Shown piece by piece: positions 28,921-36,964 of a stretch of 64,000 nucleotides of DNA. The notes beneath the pieces were generated by a model. That model saw only the letters and a program-made list of their open reading frames with translations. It had not been told where the DNA came from and did not search any database. The position numbers and the translations under genes were made by a program. The DNA is from Rheinheimera sp. (GTDB lineage: Bacteria; Pseudomonadota; Gammaproteobacteria; Enterobacterales; Alteromonadaceae). The number at the start of each line of letters is the position of its first letter. Position 1 is the stretch's first letter. Where the stretch lies: the NCBI RefSeq assembly GCF_030690345.1, contig NZ_JAUYGV010000006.1:186001-250000 (forward strand), read 5' to 3'.

Positions 28921-29709
28921 TCAGTTTAACTGGTTGGTGCTAAGCGTTTTCTCACATTCCGGTTGCTGTTTATACAGCGGCAGCAAGCGGTCAGTTTCTG
29001 TTTTTACCACTTCATAGCATTCACAACTTAGCCGTTCCAGCTTTGGCCGGTTGGTTACCACTATATGGCCACGGCTGTAGTTAATCACACCTTGTTTATG
29101 CAGCCGGCCGGCGGCTTCGGTAACGCCTTCGCGGCGCACGCCAAGCATATTGGCGATCAGCTCCTGGGTCATCACCAGATGGTTATCTTTCAGCCGGTCC
29201 AGCGACAACAATAACCAGCGGCATAACTGTTGATCAATACTGTGATGGCGGTTACATACCGCGGTTTGCGCCATTTGCGTAATTAACGCCTGGGAGTAGC
29301 GCAGCATTAAATGCAGCAGCTCGCCGTGGCGGTTAAATTCGTCTTTCATGCGTTGGCCCAGTAAGCGATAAGCAAAGCCGGCACTTTGTACCAGCGCACG
29401 GCTGGTGGTGCTTTCGCCGCCCATAAACAACGCTACGCCAATTAAGCCGTCATAGCCGACTACTGAAATTTCAGCCGACGAACCGTTTTCCATCACATAC
29501 AGCATGGACACTATGCAATTGGTTGGGAAATACACATAACGCATCACATCGCCGGATTCATATAACACCTTACCCAGCGGCATTTCTACCAATTCCAGGT
29601 GCGGGAATAAACGTTGCTGCACTTCAACTGACAGGGCATTGAGTAAATGGTTTTGCGTTGGTTGATGTTGCTTAGTGGACCTGCTTTGCAATGATGCCGG
29701 CTGCGGCAT
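28921..29709 (-). CDS. Crp/Fnr-family transcriptional regulator 2
   Basis: A 262-residue regulator with a cyclic-nucleotide-binding-like domain (about 25-145), a dimer helix and a winged helix (about 155-235). Its recognition-helix region MLGVRREGVTEAAGRL differs from regulator 1 at few positions, so both may read the same DNA site. No N-terminal Cys cluster is seen. Start ATG at 29709 with AAGGATAA upstream. It lies just upstream of the glucan synthase gene, transcribed the same way, and its own promoter carries site F. Confidence 0.88.
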   Translation of the reverse strand: MPQPASLQSRSTKQHQPTQNHLLNALSVEVQQRLFPHLELVEMPLGKVLYESGDVMRYVYFPTNCIVSMLYVMENGSSAEISVVGYDGLIGVALFMGGESTTSRALVQSAGFAYRLLGQRMKDEFNRHGELLHLMLRYSQALITQMAQTAVCNRHHSIDQQLCRWLLLSLDRLKDNHLVMTQELIANMLGVRREGVTEAAGRLHKQGVINYSRGHIVVTNRPKLERLSCECYEVVKTETDRLLPLYKQQPECEKTLSTNQLN

Positions 29710-29743
29710 AAGGTTATCCTTATCATGGTATAAGATAATTATC

Positions 29744-29784
29744 AGTATAGTTGAACAGACTGTTAACTCTGTGCGTTAGCGCAC
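29744..29784 (-). promoter_or_regulatory. Crp/Fnr-like site plus -10 for regulator 2 (site F)
   Basis: On the minus strand GTGCG-CTAA-CGCAC (29784-29771) is a perfect two-arm palindrome. It is followed by TATACT at 29749-29744, 21 bases downstream and a strong -10 match. Confidence 0.75.
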
Positions 29785-29799
29785 ATAGCGACAAAGACG

Positions 29800-30111
29800 C
29801 TATTTTACCTGCATCGCATTTTTTACTGAGGTAACGCCGGTAACTTCACGTGCTACCCGCATAGCGGTATTAATGTCGTCAGCTGAGCTGACAAAACCGC
29901 TTAGCTGCACTGCGCCTTTAAAAGTTTCAACATTAATTTCACTTACCTTAAGTGAGGCGGTGTTCAAAATAGCCGCTTTTACTTTAGTGGTGATTACCGT
30001 GTCATCAATATATTCACCGGTACCTTCACGGGTGCTGGTGGCGCCGCAGCCCGCCAGCGTCAGGCCGAACAGGCCGATAAAAATCAGAGCATAGATATTT
30101 CGTGCTGTCAT
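29800..30111 (-). CDS. Small lipoprotein with one BON domain
   Basis: A 103-residue lipoprotein with lipobox LAGC (Cys22). A single BON domain covers about residues 34-101, with DDTVITTKVKAAIL and the pattern INVETFKGAVQLSGFV. It is expected in the periplasm, attached to a membrane. BON domains of this kind bind lipid or envelope proteins under stress. It lies upstream of regulator 2 on the same strand and has its own promoter with site G. Confidence 0.88.
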   Translation of the reverse strand: MTARNIYALIFIGLFGLTLAGCGATSTREGTGEYIDDTVITTKVKAAILNTASLKVSEINVETFKGAVQLSGFVSSADDINTAMRVAREVTGVTSVKNAMQVK

Positions 30112-30141
30112 GGTTAGATCCTCATTGGGGGTTGAAGTTCA

Positions 30142-30183
30142 AGCTTAAACCAGCGTGGCCGGCAGTTCTGTGCGTCAGCGCAC
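30142..30183 (-). promoter_or_regulatory. Crp/Fnr-like site plus weak -10 for the BON lipoprotein (site G)
   Basis: On the minus strand GTGCG-CTGA-CGCAC (30183-30170) is a perfect palindrome in both arms. The hexamer 22 bases downstream, TAAGCT at 30147-30142, is a weak -10. Confidence 0.68.
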
Positions 30184-30238
30184 GCAGCTGCAGTTTTGCC
30201 CGCCTACCTCTTACTTACGCGGTTTTTTTATCTGTTGT

Positions 30239-30280
30239 GTTGTGTAGCGCACATACAACAGTGCAACCCTGTCGCATAGT
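30239..30280 (+). promoter_or_regulatory. Crp/Fnr-like site plus -10 for the lmo0937-type gene (site H)
   Basis: GTTGT-GTAG-CGCAC at 30239-30252 keeps only the proximal arm well. CATAGT at 30275-30280 is 22 bases downstream. The predicted start lies about 27 bases before the ATG at 30314. Confidence 0.6.
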
Positions 30281-30313
30281 TAACTCCCTTATACCGTTAA
30301 CAGGTAGAACCTT

Positions 30314-30460
30314 ATGTTAGAAACCATCATTGTACTGCTGATTATTCTATGGGCGCTTGGGCTGGTGTCTTCCTACACCATGGGCGGCTTTATTCATATA
30401 TTGCTGATTATTGCACTGGTGATAGTGGCCGTGAGGTTAATTCGCGGCCGCAGGATTTAA
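30314..30460 (+). CDS. lmo0937-type membrane micro-protein (48 residues)
   Basis: A short gene starting MLETIIVLLIILWALGLV, with two hydrophobic segments (about 4-20 and 27-43) separated by a Ser-Tyr-Thr-Gly turn, and ending RLIRGRRI. It matches the small, widespread lmo0937-type family of unknown function, commonly found beside BON or stress genes. It has its own site H promoter. The GGDEF-like gene starts 15 bases after its stop, so they are probably one operon. Confidence 0.75.
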   Translation: MLETIIVLLIILWALGLVSSYTMGGFIHILLIIALVIVAVRLIRGRRI

Positions 30461-30474
30461 GCAGGAGAGCGGAT

Positions 30475-31134
30475 ATGCAGAACAAAGCCGGGGCTATCAG
30501 TCATATTCACTGCATGCTGCCGCAGCAGCCAAAAATACTCAGGCCGCCGCGGCGCAGCTATGCCGAGTTGCAGCAGGCGTTACAACGGGCAGAAAGCATA
30601 ACCGAACGCACCTTGTGTGAATTGCTGGCGCTACGGCAAAGCCAGCAGTCGGGCAATGATGCCGATGCATCGGACACGTTGCAGGCAGAGCAATTGCTGC
30701 GCTTTATGCTGAAGCAGGCTAAGCGTTACAACAAAGGCTTTGCAGTGCTGTTTGTGCAATTGGACCATTATAAGCCGATCCGCGACAACTATGGCGCGCA
30801 GCTGGCCAGGCAGGTGAGTGACCTGGCGTTGGCGCGGTTGACTGCAGTAGTACGTGATTGTGACAGTGTGTGCCGGCAAGCTGATGATACGTTTTTACTG
30901 CTGATAAGCGATGTAACCCGTATTTATGATGCAGTACTGGTGGCAGAAAAGGTGATACAAAAACTGGCGTTGCTAAACGGGCTGGTTCAGGAGCAGCTGG
31001 CACTGTCGGTTAGTATCGGTATCAGCCGTTATCCGGAAGATGGCACTGAAGCGGCGTTATTAATTGAAAGAGCAGCCGCAGCCCTGCTGCATGCGCAAAG
31101 CTGTGGCGGCAATCAGTTTTCGTTGCTGCGTTAG
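30475..31134 (+). CDS. Degenerate GGDEF-domain protein, probably a c-di-GMP binder rather than a cyclase
   Basis: A 219-residue protein. The ATG at 30475 is preferred because AGGAG lies 7 bases upstream and the earlier in-frame region overlaps the micro-protein gene. The N-terminal 75 residues are helical, and the rest follows the GGDEF fold (AVLFVQLDHYKPIRDNYG, SVSIGISRYPEDG). The active loop reads ADDTF (136-140) instead of GGDEF, so it should not make c-di-GMP. The inhibitory-site motif RDCD (127-130) is kept at the correct spacing, which suggests it can still bind c-di-GMP. The intact cyclase at 16269 lies in the same regulon. Confidence 0.8.
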   Translation: MQNKAGAISHIHCMLPQQPKILRPPRRSYAELQQALQRAESITERTLCELLALRQSQQSGNDADASDTLQAEQLLRFMLKQAKRYNKGFAVLFVQLDHYKPIRDNYGAQLARQVSDLALARLTAVVRDCDSVCRQADDTFLLLISDVTRIYDAVLVAEKVIQKLALLNGLVQEQLALSVSIGISRYPEDGTEAALLIERAAAALLHAQSCGGNQFSLLR

Positions 31135-31155
31135 CTGACATAACACTTAGCCTTA

Positions 31156-31404
31156 TTAACGTAAGAACTTCTGCACATACGAGCAACTGGCATTAAGCTG
31201 ATATTGCTGCGCTTTAGCCCACGCCAAACCGTGGCGTACCAGTTTTTCTGCCAGGCCTTTGCCGCGAAACGCCGGTGGCACAAAGGTATGATGAAAATTA
31301 ATGCTGTTGCCGCTCAGGCTGTAATCCAGTACGGCTTCTGTGCCATCTAATTGCAGCACAAAGCGCTGCTGCTCAGTCTGATGTTGGATCAGCGGCGCTG
31401 TCAT
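31156..31404 (-). CDS. Small GNAT-family N-acetyltransferase
   Basis: An 82-residue protein of the short GNAT type (YjdJ-like). The acetyl-CoA-binding motif is PPAFRGKGLAEKLVRHGL, with the R/Q-x-x-G-x-G/A pattern as RGKGLA, and the C-terminus has CSYVQKFL. Substrate unknown. Its ATG overlaps the stop of the upstream gene as ATGA (31401-31404). Confidence 0.8.
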   Translation of the reverse strand: MTAPLIQHQTEQQRFVLQLDGTEAVLDYSLSGNSINFHHTFVPPAFRGKGLAEKLVRHGLAWAKAQQYQLNASCSYVQKFLR

Positions 31405-31667
31405 ACGTCATCCTCCAGCCAGGGCGTTTGCGGCAGCTGTGCCAGATGGGCGGCATAACGGTCTAAATTAAAGCTCTGCTGGTGTTCAATTACATCCACC
31501 ATTTCCGGTGCCAACGCACAAGCTATCAGCTCTATGGCATCTTCGCGGCTATGGCCGGTCATTCGCAGCCGCAGCAGGGTTTCGGTAACTTGTTTCGGGT
31601 AATTGTCAGCCAGTTGATTCTCTACCACTTCAAATAACATGGCCTGGTCGAGCAGGTCGTCGCTCAT
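31401..31667 (-). CDS. Small acidic protein of unknown function
   Basis: An 88-residue, acidic, helical protein (starts MSDDLLDQAM, ends TPWLEDDV) that I do not recognise. I use the ATG at 31667; an upstream in-frame start would add 20 residues with no ribosome site. It contains ALAPEMVDVIEH and a possible helical repeat. It is coupled by overlap to the GNAT gene, which suggests a shared, unknown role. Confidence 0.6.
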   Translation of the reverse strand: MSDDLLDQAMLFEVVENQLADNYPKQVTETLLRLRMTGHSREDAIELIACALAPEMVDVIEHQQSFNLDRYAAHLAQLPQTPWLEDDV

Positions 31668-31819
31668 AAATGCCTCAGTGTTGCAATGCCGTAGCGCCAG
31701 TATGAAAGAATTGCCGGCGCTTGCCAATCATCAGCAGAAAATAGCTTACGCCAATAGTATTTAACCGGCGCTTTGGCTAAGCTGGAGCACAGTAAAAATA
31801 ACCATACAGAACAATAACT

Positions 31820-33064
31820 ATGCAACAACAATACAGCGGCTGGCGTGGCCGCCTGCAGGCACTTGGCCCCGGGGTATTAATGGCAACGGCCGCTATCGGT
31901 GGCTCGCATCTGGTGGCGTCGACTCAGGCCGGTGCCCTATTTGGCTGGCAGTTGGCTTGGTTGATCTTGCTGGTCAATGTGCTGAAGTATCCGTTTTTCC
32001 GTTTTGGTGTGGAATACACCCTGACACGTAAAGAGAGCCTGCTGGCCGGGTATCAACGCAAGGGCCGCGGTTATTTTTACAGCTTTATTGTGCTGAATAT
32101 TATTGCTGCTGTGGTTAACACCGCAGGGGTGTTATTGCTGACCGCCAGTTTGCTGCAATACGCACTGCCGGGTAATTCATCCGTGACTTTATTGTGCTGG
32201 CTGATTCTGGCGGCCTGTTTGCTGATCTTGCTGCTGGGCCACTATAAAGCGCTGGATAATGTCGCCAAACTGATCATGCTGTTGCTGACTGTTACCACAG
32301 TGATTGCAGCCGTTATCGCTTGGCAAAACGGCGCTCAGGCACCGGCCGGTTATGTTGGTCCGTCGCCCTGGACCCTGGCCGGTTTAGGCTTTCTGGTGGC
32401 ATTAATGGGCTGGATGCCGGCGCCGATAGAAATCTCCGCCATCAGTTCCTTGTGGCTCAAAGCCAAACAACGCCATACGCATATTACCCGCGCTCAGGGT
32501 CTGTTCGATTTTAATCTTGGTTATTGGCTTACTGCCGCCTTAGCGCTGGTGTTTTTGTCGTTGGGCGCTCTGGTGCAATACGGCAGCGAGCAGCCGATAG
32601 CACTGGCCGGCAGCGCCTTTGCTCAGCAACTGATGACAATGTATGCCAGCACCATAGGTGACTGGGCCAGACCTTTAGTGGCGTTAATTGCGTTTTTATG
32701 CATGTTTGGCACTACCATTACCGTGCTGGACGGCTATGCCCGCACCCTGCACGCCTCTTTTGAACAACTGGGCTGGATTAAACATAAATCGGCGTTGAAC
32801 TACTGGCTGCTGGCGCAAGCCGGTTGCGGTATGGCGCTAATCTTGTTTTTTAAAGCCGCACTATCGCCAATGTTAACCTTTGCCATGACATTGGCATTTT
32901 TAACCACGCCGGTATTTGCCTGGCTTAATTACAGCCTGATGCGCGGTGATGGCGCCATAGTGCTCAGCACGCCGCTGAAATTACTGAGCTGGCTTGGTCT
33001 GGCGTATCTGATTGGCTTTGCGTTGTTGTTTTTATGCTGGTACACCGGCTTACTCAGTTATTAA
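31820..33064 (+). CDS. NRAMP-like transporter without the canonical metal-binding residues
   Basis: A 414-residue inner-membrane protein with about 11 hydrophobic segments, aligning by eye to the NRAMP/SLC11 fold from residue 14. In MntH-type proteins helix 1 carries DPGN and helix 6 carries MPH. Here the first position reads GGSH (AAIGGSHLV) and the second reads MPA (GWMPAPIEIS). The loss of Asp and His suggests a substrate other than Mn/Fe, or a different coupling. It lies 16 bases before a CPA2 antiporter gene, probably in one operon. Fold assignment is fair; substrate unknown. Confidence 0.75.
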   Translation: MQQQYSGWRGRLQALGPGVLMATAAIGGSHLVASTQAGALFGWQLAWLILLVNVLKYPFFRFGVEYTLTRKESLLAGYQRKGRGYFYSFIVLNIIAAVVNTAGVLLLTASLLQYALPGNSSVTLLCWLILAACLLILLLGHYKALDNVAKLIMLLLTVTTVIAAVIAWQNGAQAPAGYVGPSPWTLAGLGFLVALMGWMPAPIEISAISSLWLKAKQRHTHITRAQGLFDFNLGYWLTAALALVFLSLGALVQYGSEQPIALAGSAFAQQLMTMYASTIGDWARPLVALIAFLCMFGTTITVLDGYARTLHASFEQLGWIKHKSALNYWLLAQAGCGMALILFFKAALSPMLTFAMTLAFLTTPVFAWLNYSLMRGDGAIVLSTPLKLLSWLGLAYLIGFALLFLCWYTGLLSY

Positions 33065-33080
33065 TACAAGGGTCCTGTTG

Positions 33081-34325
33081 ATGTCTTTTAGTGCTGTGAT
33101 GCTGTTCTTACTGCAATTGTTGCTGATATTACTGGCAGCGCAGTTGATGGGCCGGCTGGCCCGTTTTATAGGCCAGCCCAAAGTGGTCGGCGAAATGATC
33201 GCTGGTGTCCTGTTGGGGCCGTCATTGTTTGGCTGGCTGGCTCCTGAGCTGCAACAAAGTATTTTTACACCTGATACGCGCAGTTGGCTGTATTTTGGTG
33301 CTCAGCTTGGCGTGGGCCTGTACATGTTTCTGGTAGGGTTGGAGTTTAATACCCGGCTCTTTAAAACACATGCCAAAAGCGCAGTTAGTGTCTCGCTTGC
33401 GGGTATGATTGTGCCTTTTATCACTGCGGCTGTTCTTTGTCTCTGGTTGGTGGATGTGCCGGGGTTATTTGCCGAGGGTATATCCTACTACAACGCCGCA
33501 CTGTTTCTGGGGGCAGCCATTGCCATTACGGCGTTTCCGATGTTGGCGCGGATCATTTATGAGCGTGGGCTGGCCGGTACGCCTCTTGGCACCATGGCAC
33601 TGGCCGCAGGTGCAGTCGATGATGCTGCAGCCTGGTTGGTACTGGCGTTGGTGCTTGCCAGCTTTGGCGGTGGCAGTGAGCTGTTGTTTAAAGCATTGAT
33701 AGGAGGTGGCTTATATGCGTTTTTAATGCTGACGAAAGTGCGGCAGTGGCTGCAACCGCTGGCGGATAATATTGCCCGCCACAATCGGATGAGTTACCCG
33801 CAATTTATTGGCATTATGCTGTTATTTGCGCTGTCGGCCTACAGCATGGATTGGGTGGGGCTACATGCGGTATTTGGTGGCTTTTTACTGGGTATTGCTA
33901 TGCCACGTGGCATTATTGTAGAGCAGTTGCGTAAACGGCTGGAGAAAGTCACTATTCTACTGTTGCTGCCGATGTTTTTTACCTATTCCGGCCTGAATAC
34001 CCGGCTGGACGTATTGGCTTCTGCTCAGGTATTTGCTGTAGCGCTACTGATTTTGGCGGCATCGGTGTTTGCTAAATTCGGCGCCTGCTGGGCGGCGGCG
34101 CGGTTAAATGGCTCAGATAACAGCACCGCGATGGCGGTGGGCGCGCTGATGAACGCTCGCGGCCTGATGGAGTTGATTATTATCAACATTGCCTTGAGCT
34201 ATGGCGTGATCCAGCCCGCTTTGTTTTCGATTATGGTGGTGATGGCCATTGTAACGACGCTGATGGCATCGCCACTTTTTCACTGGGTCTATGGCAGACA
34301 TCAGCCAAAAGCCGGGCCCGCCTGA
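33081..34325 (+). CDS. CPA2-family cation/proton antiporter (Kef-type membrane domain only)
   Basis: A 414-residue polytopic membrane protein with about 12 or 13 hydrophobic segments. The CPA2 features are QPKVVGEMIAGVLLGPSL near the N-terminus, FLVGLEFN, ITAFPMLARII and AAGAVDDAAAW, which holds the conserved acidic pair. It lacks the C-terminal TrkA/RCK nucleotide-binding domain of KefB/KefC. I start it at the ATG at 33081; a longer in-frame start lies inside the preceding gene. It ends 22 bases before the convergent ilvH. It likely exchanges K+ or Na+ for H+. Confidence 0.87.
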   Translation: MSFSAVMLFLLQLLLILLAAQLMGRLARFIGQPKVVGEMIAGVLLGPSLFGWLAPELQQSIFTPDTRSWLYFGAQLGVGLYMFLVGLEFNTRLFKTHAKSAVSVSLAGMIVPFITAAVLCLWLVDVPGLFAEGISYYNAALFLGAAIAITAFPMLARIIYERGLAGTPLGTMALAAGAVDDAAAWLVLALVLASFGGGSELLFKALIGGGLYAFLMLTKVRQWLQPLADNIARHNRMSYPQFIGIMLLFALSAYSMDWVGLHAVFGGFLLGIAMPRGIIVEQLRKRLEKVTILLLLPMFFTYSGLNTRLDVLASAQVFAVALLILAASVFAKFGACWAAARLNGSDNSTAMAVGALMNARGLMELIIINIALSYGVIQPALFSIMVVMAIVTTLMASPLFHWVYGRHQPKAGPA

Positions 34326-34347
34326 GACGGCCCGGCAGAGTGCGGAT

Positions 34348-34839
34348 TTACAGCGCCAGGGTTTTCTCACCGCGGGCGATGCCGGAGGCGCCACTGCGCA
34401 CCACTTCCAGGATCGGCGTAGTGCCAAGTGCCTGAATAAAGGCATCCAGTTTGTCGCTGGTGCCCACCAGTTGGATGGTGTAGGTGCCAGGCGTCACGTC
34501 GATAATCTGGCCGCGGAAAATATCGGCGCAGCGTTTTACCTCTTCGCGCTGGTTGCCATTGGCTTTTACTTTTACCAGCATTAGCTCGCGTTCAATATGC
34601 GCCGCTTCACTGATATCTGACACCTTGACCACTTCAATCAGCTTATGCAGTTGCTTGCTGATTTGCTCAATCACCTGATCATTGCCCTGGGTTACCAGGG
34701 TTAAACGTGACAAGGTTGCATCGTCGGTCGGTGCTACGTTAAGCGAGTCAATGTTATAGCCGCGCTGGGCAAACAGGCCAACCAAACGTGCTAAAGCGCC
34801 GGATTCGTTTTCCAGCAGAACAGAAATAATATGTCGCAT
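34348..34839 (-). CDS. ilvH: Acetolactate synthase small (regulatory) subunit
   Basis: A 163-residue regulatory subunit. It activates the catalytic subunit and gives feedback inhibition by valine. An N-terminal ACT domain begins MRHIISVLLENESGALARL with QRGYNIDSLNVAPTDD, and the C-terminal domain is of ILVH type (DVTPGTYTIQLVGTSDKL). Position 17, Ser in the E. coli IlvH I recall, is Ala here. It begins one base after the large subunit stop, so the two are coupled. The operon makes acetolactate for valine, leucine and isoleucine synthesis. Confidence 0.95.
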   Translation of the reverse strand: MRHIISVLLENESGALARLVGLFAQRGYNIDSLNVAPTDDATLSRLTLVTQGNDQVIEQISKQLHKLIEVVKVSDISEAAHIERELMLVKVKANGNQREEVKRCADIFRGQIIDVTPGTYTIQLVGTSDKLDAFIQALGTTPILEVVRSGASGIARGEKTLAL

Positions 34840-34840
34840 G

Positions 34841-36610
34841 TTAAGTCCTCTCTGTCTTGCTTAAAAACATATCGTTCATAGCACCGCCGGGTACCTGCAT
34901 CGGGTAGACGTGCTCTTTCGGGTCGATATGAATATCTAAAAATACCAGCTGATCTTTCAGCGCAAAAGCGCGCTCCAGCGCCGGTTGCAGCTCTTCCGGT
35001 GTAGTCACGCGGATACCGACATGGCCGTAGGCTTCGGCCAGTTTGACAAAGTCGGGCAGGGAATCCATGTACGAGCTGGCATAACGTGACTCGTAGTTCA
35101 TATCTTGCCACTGTTTAACCATACCTAAATAGCCGTTATTCAGGTTGATAATTTTTACGCCTAAGCCGTACTGCTTGCAGGTAGACAGCTCCTGAATATT
35201 CATTTGAATAGAGCCTTCGCCGGTTACGCACACCACGTCAGCATCGGGGTAATTCAGTTTTACCCCCATCGCTGCCGGCAGGCCAAAGCCCATGGTGCCA
35301 AGGCCACCGGAGTTAATCCAGCGGTTGGGTTTGTTAAACGGATAATACTGCGCAGCAAACATTTGGTGCTGGCCAACATCGCTGCAGACATAAGCCTCAC
35401 CTTTAGTAATTTTACTTACCTGTTCAATCACATACTGCGGCTTTAACAGCGGAGCAGTGGTGTCGTAACGGCCGCCGTGCACTGCGCGCCACTGTTCTAT
35501 TTGCTGCCACCAGCTTTGCAGCGCGGCGCTGTCCAACTTTTTCTTTTTCTGCTTCAGCAATGCCAGCATATCGCTTAGTACCGGTTGCACCAGGCCAACA
35601 ATCGGAATATGCGCATTTACCGTTTTACTGATGCTGGCCGGGTCGATATCAATATGGATAATGGTGGCGTCGGGGCAGAACTTTTTCGTGTTATTGGTTA
35701 CGCGGTCATCAAAGCGCGCACCAACGGCCAGAATAACATCGGCGTGGTGCATGGTTTGGTTGGCTTCATAACTGCCGTGCATACCCAGCATGCCGATAAA
35801 CTGTTTATCGCCGGCCGGATACGCGCCCAGGCCCATTAGTGTATTGGTTACCGGCAGGTTCAGCAGTTGCGCCAGCTCGGTTAGTTCATTGGACGCGCCG
35901 CCCATAATTACCCCGCCGCCGGCGTATAAAATGGGTTTCTTCGCGCCGAGTAATGCTGTTACGGCTTTTTTAATCTGGCCGCTATGGCCCTGCTGTTTTG
36001 GCTGATAGGAGCGCAGGTTAATCTCAGTAGGGTAATGGTACGGAAACTTCTGGTTTGGCATGGTCATATCTTTGGGGATATCCAGCACCACCGGGCCCGG
36101 CCGGCCACTTTGCGCGATATGAAAGGCTTTTTTGATTAAATACGGAATATCTTCCGGGCGGCGCACAGACATATTGTGCTTACAAATTGGCCGCGAAATG
36201 CCGAGCATATCGGTTTCCTGAAACGCATCACCGCCAATTAAGTGGCTCATTACCTGGCCGGTTAATATCACCATAGGGATCGAATCCATATAGGCGGTGG
36301 CAATACCGGTAACAGCGTTAGTAGCGCCCGGGCCGGAGGTTACCAGTACCACCCCGGCCTTGCCGCTGGCGCGGGCGTAAGCATCGGCCATATGGGTGGC
36401 GGCCTGCTCATGGCGCACCAGCACATGCTTAACTTTATTTTGCTGAAACAGGGCATCGTAGATGTGCAGCACCGCACCGCCTGGGTAACCGTAAAGGTAT
36501 TCCACACCTTCATCGGCAAGGGCGCGGATCACCATGGCGGCACCGGACAACATTTCTGTGCTGCGGTTTGGGTTGGCTGACTTATCGTCTGGCTGGGTCT
36601 GGCTGGTCAT
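34841..36610 (-). CDS. ilvI: Acetolactate synthase large (catalytic) subunit
   Basis: A 589-residue thiamine-diphosphate enzyme that condenses pyruvate with pyruvate or 2-ketobutyrate. The sequence has the N-terminal TPP domain with the catalytic Glu68 in VRHEQAA, a central FAD-binding domain, and the C-terminal TPP/Mg motif [14 protein letters not shown] with [11 protein letters not shown] short N-terminal extension (about 20 residues) precedes the conserved start. Membership in ilvIH rather than ilvBN or ilvGM is inferred from the partner subunit. The upstream region carries helically phased repeats, described separately. Confidence 0.95.
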   Translation of the reverse strand: MTSQTQPDDKSANPNRSTEMLSGAAMVIRALADEGVEYLYGYPGGAVLHIYDALFQQNKVKHVLVRHEQAATHMADAYARASGKAGVVLVTSGPGATNAVTGIATAYMDSIPMVILTGQVMSHLIGGDAFQETDMLGISRPICKHNMSVRRPEDIPYLIKKAFHIAQSGRPGPVVLDIPKDMTMPNQKFPYHYPTEINLRSYQPKQQGHSGQIKKAVTALLGAKKPILYAGGGVIMGGASNELTELAQLLNLPVTNTLMGLGAYPAGDKQFIGMLGMHGSYEANQTMHHADVILAVGARFDDRVTNNTKKFCPDATIIHIDIDPASISKTVNAHIPIVGLVQPVLSDMLALLKQKKKKLDSAALQSWWQQIEQWRAVHGGRYDTTAPLLKPQYVIEQVSKITKGEAYVCSDVGQHQMFAAQYYPFNKPNRWINSGGLGTMGFGLPAAMGVKLNYPDADVVCVTGEGSIQMNIQELSTCKQYGLGVKIINLNNGYLGMVKQWQDMNYESRYASSYMDSLPDFVKLAEAYGHVGIRVTTPEELQPALERAFALKDQLVFLDIHIDPKEHVYPMQVPGGAMNDMFLSKTERT

Positions 36611-36964
36611 TTTCTGTGTCTCATAGTTTGCTGTGGCAAATAAAACAGGTCACGGCTTTGCTGGCAAAGTCGCGGCTTAATGTCACTAAAAGCGGCTTTG
36701 CAGCGGCTTTATACTGTTTGCTACGTGGACGGGTTAAACAGGCAAGGCTGTAAAACTCAAACTATGGCGCTATGGTTATTCGCTGCTGTGCAGTCATTTT
36801 TTTATGCGCAGAGTTAATTTACGTGATAGACGGCCGGATGTCGATGCTTTTTCCGCTGAATTTGCTGCTTTTGTCAGCATTCACAAGGCTTGCAAAGCCA
36901 TGGCGGAGCCCACATAGTAATAGCTGACTGATTTTGATTACCCCAGCACAGGATTTACCTTTTT
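36611..36964. promoter_or_regulatory. Intergenic region between ilvI and cnoX with four phased direct repeats
   Basis: These 354 bases lie between the divergent ilvI and cnoX genes. Four copies of the core CGGCTT start at 36653, 36673, 36693 and 36704, with spacings of 20, 20 and 11. They lie 43-100 bases upstream of the ilvI ATG. Such phasing would put bound proteins on one helix face. No attenuator or leader peptide is seen on the minus strand. Otherwise I see nothing definite; a -10 for either gene cannot be assigned with confidence. Confidence 0.45.

Noticed and set aside
30349..30474. Longer start for the degenerate GGDEF protein
   Set aside because: It would overlap the lmo0937-type gene in another frame; the ATG at 30475 has its own AGGAG site.
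36838..36927. A 29-residue Leu-rich open frame resembling a leader peptide near ilvI
   Set aside because: It is on the plus strand, opposite to ilvIH, has no ribosome site, and no attenuator hairpin follows it.
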